This document shows, one piece after another, positions 63,094 through 64,000 of a DNA stretch of 64,000 nt. The stretch's first letter is position 1, and each line of letters opens with the position of its first letter. A model generated the notes under the pieces. It was not told where the DNA came from, did not search any database, and saw only the letters and a program-made list of their open reading frames with translations. The translations under genes and the position numbers were made by a program. This DNA is from CAWHJN01 sp963829705 (GTDB taxonomy: Bacteria > Bacteroidota > Rhodothermia > Rhodothermales > BA12): the NCBI GenBank assembly GCA_963829705.1, contig CAWHJN010000001.1, positions 558,001-622,000 on the forward strand. The letters are read 5' to 3'.

Positions 63094-64000
63094 TCAGCCT
63101 CCGATCTCGTGCATGGGCTGCGCGATCTCGTGCAGCCGGTGGTTGGGTTTCATGGGTAGCACGCGGGCCAGCACGTCGGGGTACTGTTCGGCGGGCACGC
63201 CGCGCAGGCTTTCGCCGTCCTCCGACATCAAACACGCCCGTAGCGTGCCGCGCGCCGACAGCCGCAGCCGCGAGCACGTCGCGCAGAACGGGCGGCTTTC
63301 CGAGGCGATGAAGCCAACCTCGGCTTCGTTTTCCGTCCTGAACGAGAACGCCGTCGCGTCGCTTTCCGCGTCGATGGGCGTGAGGGCGTAGCGATCCCGC
63401 AGCGTTTCGATCACCTCGCCTGCCGATACGAACAGCTCGGCGTGGCGGCCCCGCTGCGGCCCGATCTTCATGTATTCCAGGAAGCGCACGGGGATGCCGT
63501 GACACGCGGAGAAGTCCACGAAATCCGCCACCTCGCCGTCGTTGGCCCCCCGGATGAGGACGACGTTGATTTTCACCCTGAAGCCCATTGCCTTCGCCTT
63601 CAGGATCGCCGCGAGGACGCGGTCGAAAAACGGCGTCTTCGTGATGGCCTCGAAGCGGTCGGCGCGCAGGCTGTCGAGGCTGACGTTGAGATGCCGACAT
63701 CCGATCTCGGCCAGAAACGGCAGGCGCTTCTCGAGCCAGTAGCCATTGGTGGTGAGGCCGAGTTTTTCGAGTGGCAGCCGGGCGATGCCGGTGGCGATCT
63801 CCTCGAACTCGCGCCGGGCGAGCGGTTCGCCACCCGTCAGCCGGATCTGCCGGATGCCCGCCTCGACGAGGCCCCCGCACATCGCCACGAGTTCGGCGGG
63901 CGGGACGAGGGTGGCGGACGGCTGAAACTGCACGTCGGCGGGCATACAGTACGTGCAGCGGAAGTTGCACACGTCGGTGAGCGATACGCGCAGCTTGCGA
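63094..64000 (-). CDS. moaA: GTP 3',8-cyclase MoaA, N-terminus beyond the window
   Basis: Radical SAM enzyme. CNFRCTYCMP near the right edge holds the SAM cluster, preceded in frame by RKLRVSLTDV running off the window. IRLTGGEPLARREFEEIA and NVSLDSLRADRFEAI follow. The second cluster is CATCSRLRLSARGTLRAC (C-x2-C-x13-C). The usual GG end is present (HEIGG). First visible gene of the molybdenum-cofactor operon. Confidence 0.96.
   Translation of the reverse strand, partial: RKLRVSLTDVCNFRCTYCMPADVQFQPSATLVPPAELVAMCGGLVEAGIRQIRLTGGEPLARREFEEIATGIARLPLEKLGLTTNGYWLEKRLPFLAEIGCRHLNVSLDSLRADRFEAITKTPFFDRVLAAILKAKAMGFRVKINVVLIRGANDGEVADFVDFSACHGIPVRFLEYMKIGPQRGRHAELFVSAGEVIETLRDRYALTPIDAESDATAFSFRTENEAEVGFIASESRPFCATCSRLRLSARGTLRACLMSEDGESLRGVPAEQYPDVLARVLPMKPNHRLHEIAQPMHEIGG

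Overview
The window looks like a GC-rich member of the Bacteroidota/Rhodothermota side of the tree, most likely Rhodothermales-like. This is inferred from at least seven secreted proteins ending in type IX secretion (T9SS)-type 'PNP...YDLLGR...G.Y' sorting domains, a PorV/PorQ-type barrel, a TonB receptor with an N-terminal carboxypeptidase-regulatory-like domain, a propeller-type histidine kinase and a 7Fe ferredoxin. Long antisense open frames are abundant because of the base composition and were ignored. No tRNA, rRNA, CRISPR array or intact mobile element was seen.

1-23.7 kb: after the 3' end of a PIN-domain toxin gene, one minus-strand block runs from a Gfo/Idh/MocA oxidoreductase (23732) and a LacI-type regulator (22522) down to a GH13 glycosidase (266). 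In transcription order after lacI come a duplicated-domain secreted protein, a TonB receptor, a 1,111-residue FN3 surface protein, a PorV-like barrel, a sugar-binding lipoprotein, two ABC permeases, a helical-toroid lipoprotein, a tandem GH130 protein, a LamG/T9SS protein and the GH13 enzyme. Several junctions overlap (ATGA/TGATG). A perfect 16-bp palindrome lies 6 nt upstream of the lacI start. It reads as a sugar (probably mannoside or alpha-glucoside) capture and degradation locus. Four of its genes each carry one frame break.

23.9-31.5 kb: a plus-strand quinone/electrophile-stress island: a broken YceI gene, a ring-cleaving VOC dioxygenase, a DUF5996 protein, a MarR regulator, DoxX, YceI, a QorB-like reductase, a second VOC protein, an FMN reductase and a FrnE-like DsbA protein. 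The MarR and DoxX genes are both preceded by the same operator, GTGTT-N3-AACAC.

31.8-49.5 kb: a secreted lamin-tail protein, then a minus-strand block with a zinc peptidase and a tightly packed run of seven secreted proteins (three with T9SS signals, one OmpA-like). Upstream of it sits a two-component pair (propeller kinase plus NarL/LuxR-type regulator) that is a natural candidate controller.

49.5-55.9 kb: a low-density, decaying stretch with IS3, RHS-like and P-type-ATPase fragments, a decayed TauE/SafE-type membrane protein and a decayed TPR/cytochrome protein. The intact genes are oxyR (Cys199 kept, Cys208 replaced by Leu), a cupin with a small helical partner, lplA and osmC.

55.9-64 kb: FdxA, DUF2249 and a MIP18-like protein diverge from a SufR-like regulator across an inverted repeat. 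Then come an Rnk-like factor, preceded by a motif matching the one in front of oxyR, and a molybdenum-cofactor/molybdate operon (moaA-moaC-mobBA-moaD-moaE-modA-modB) running off the right edge.
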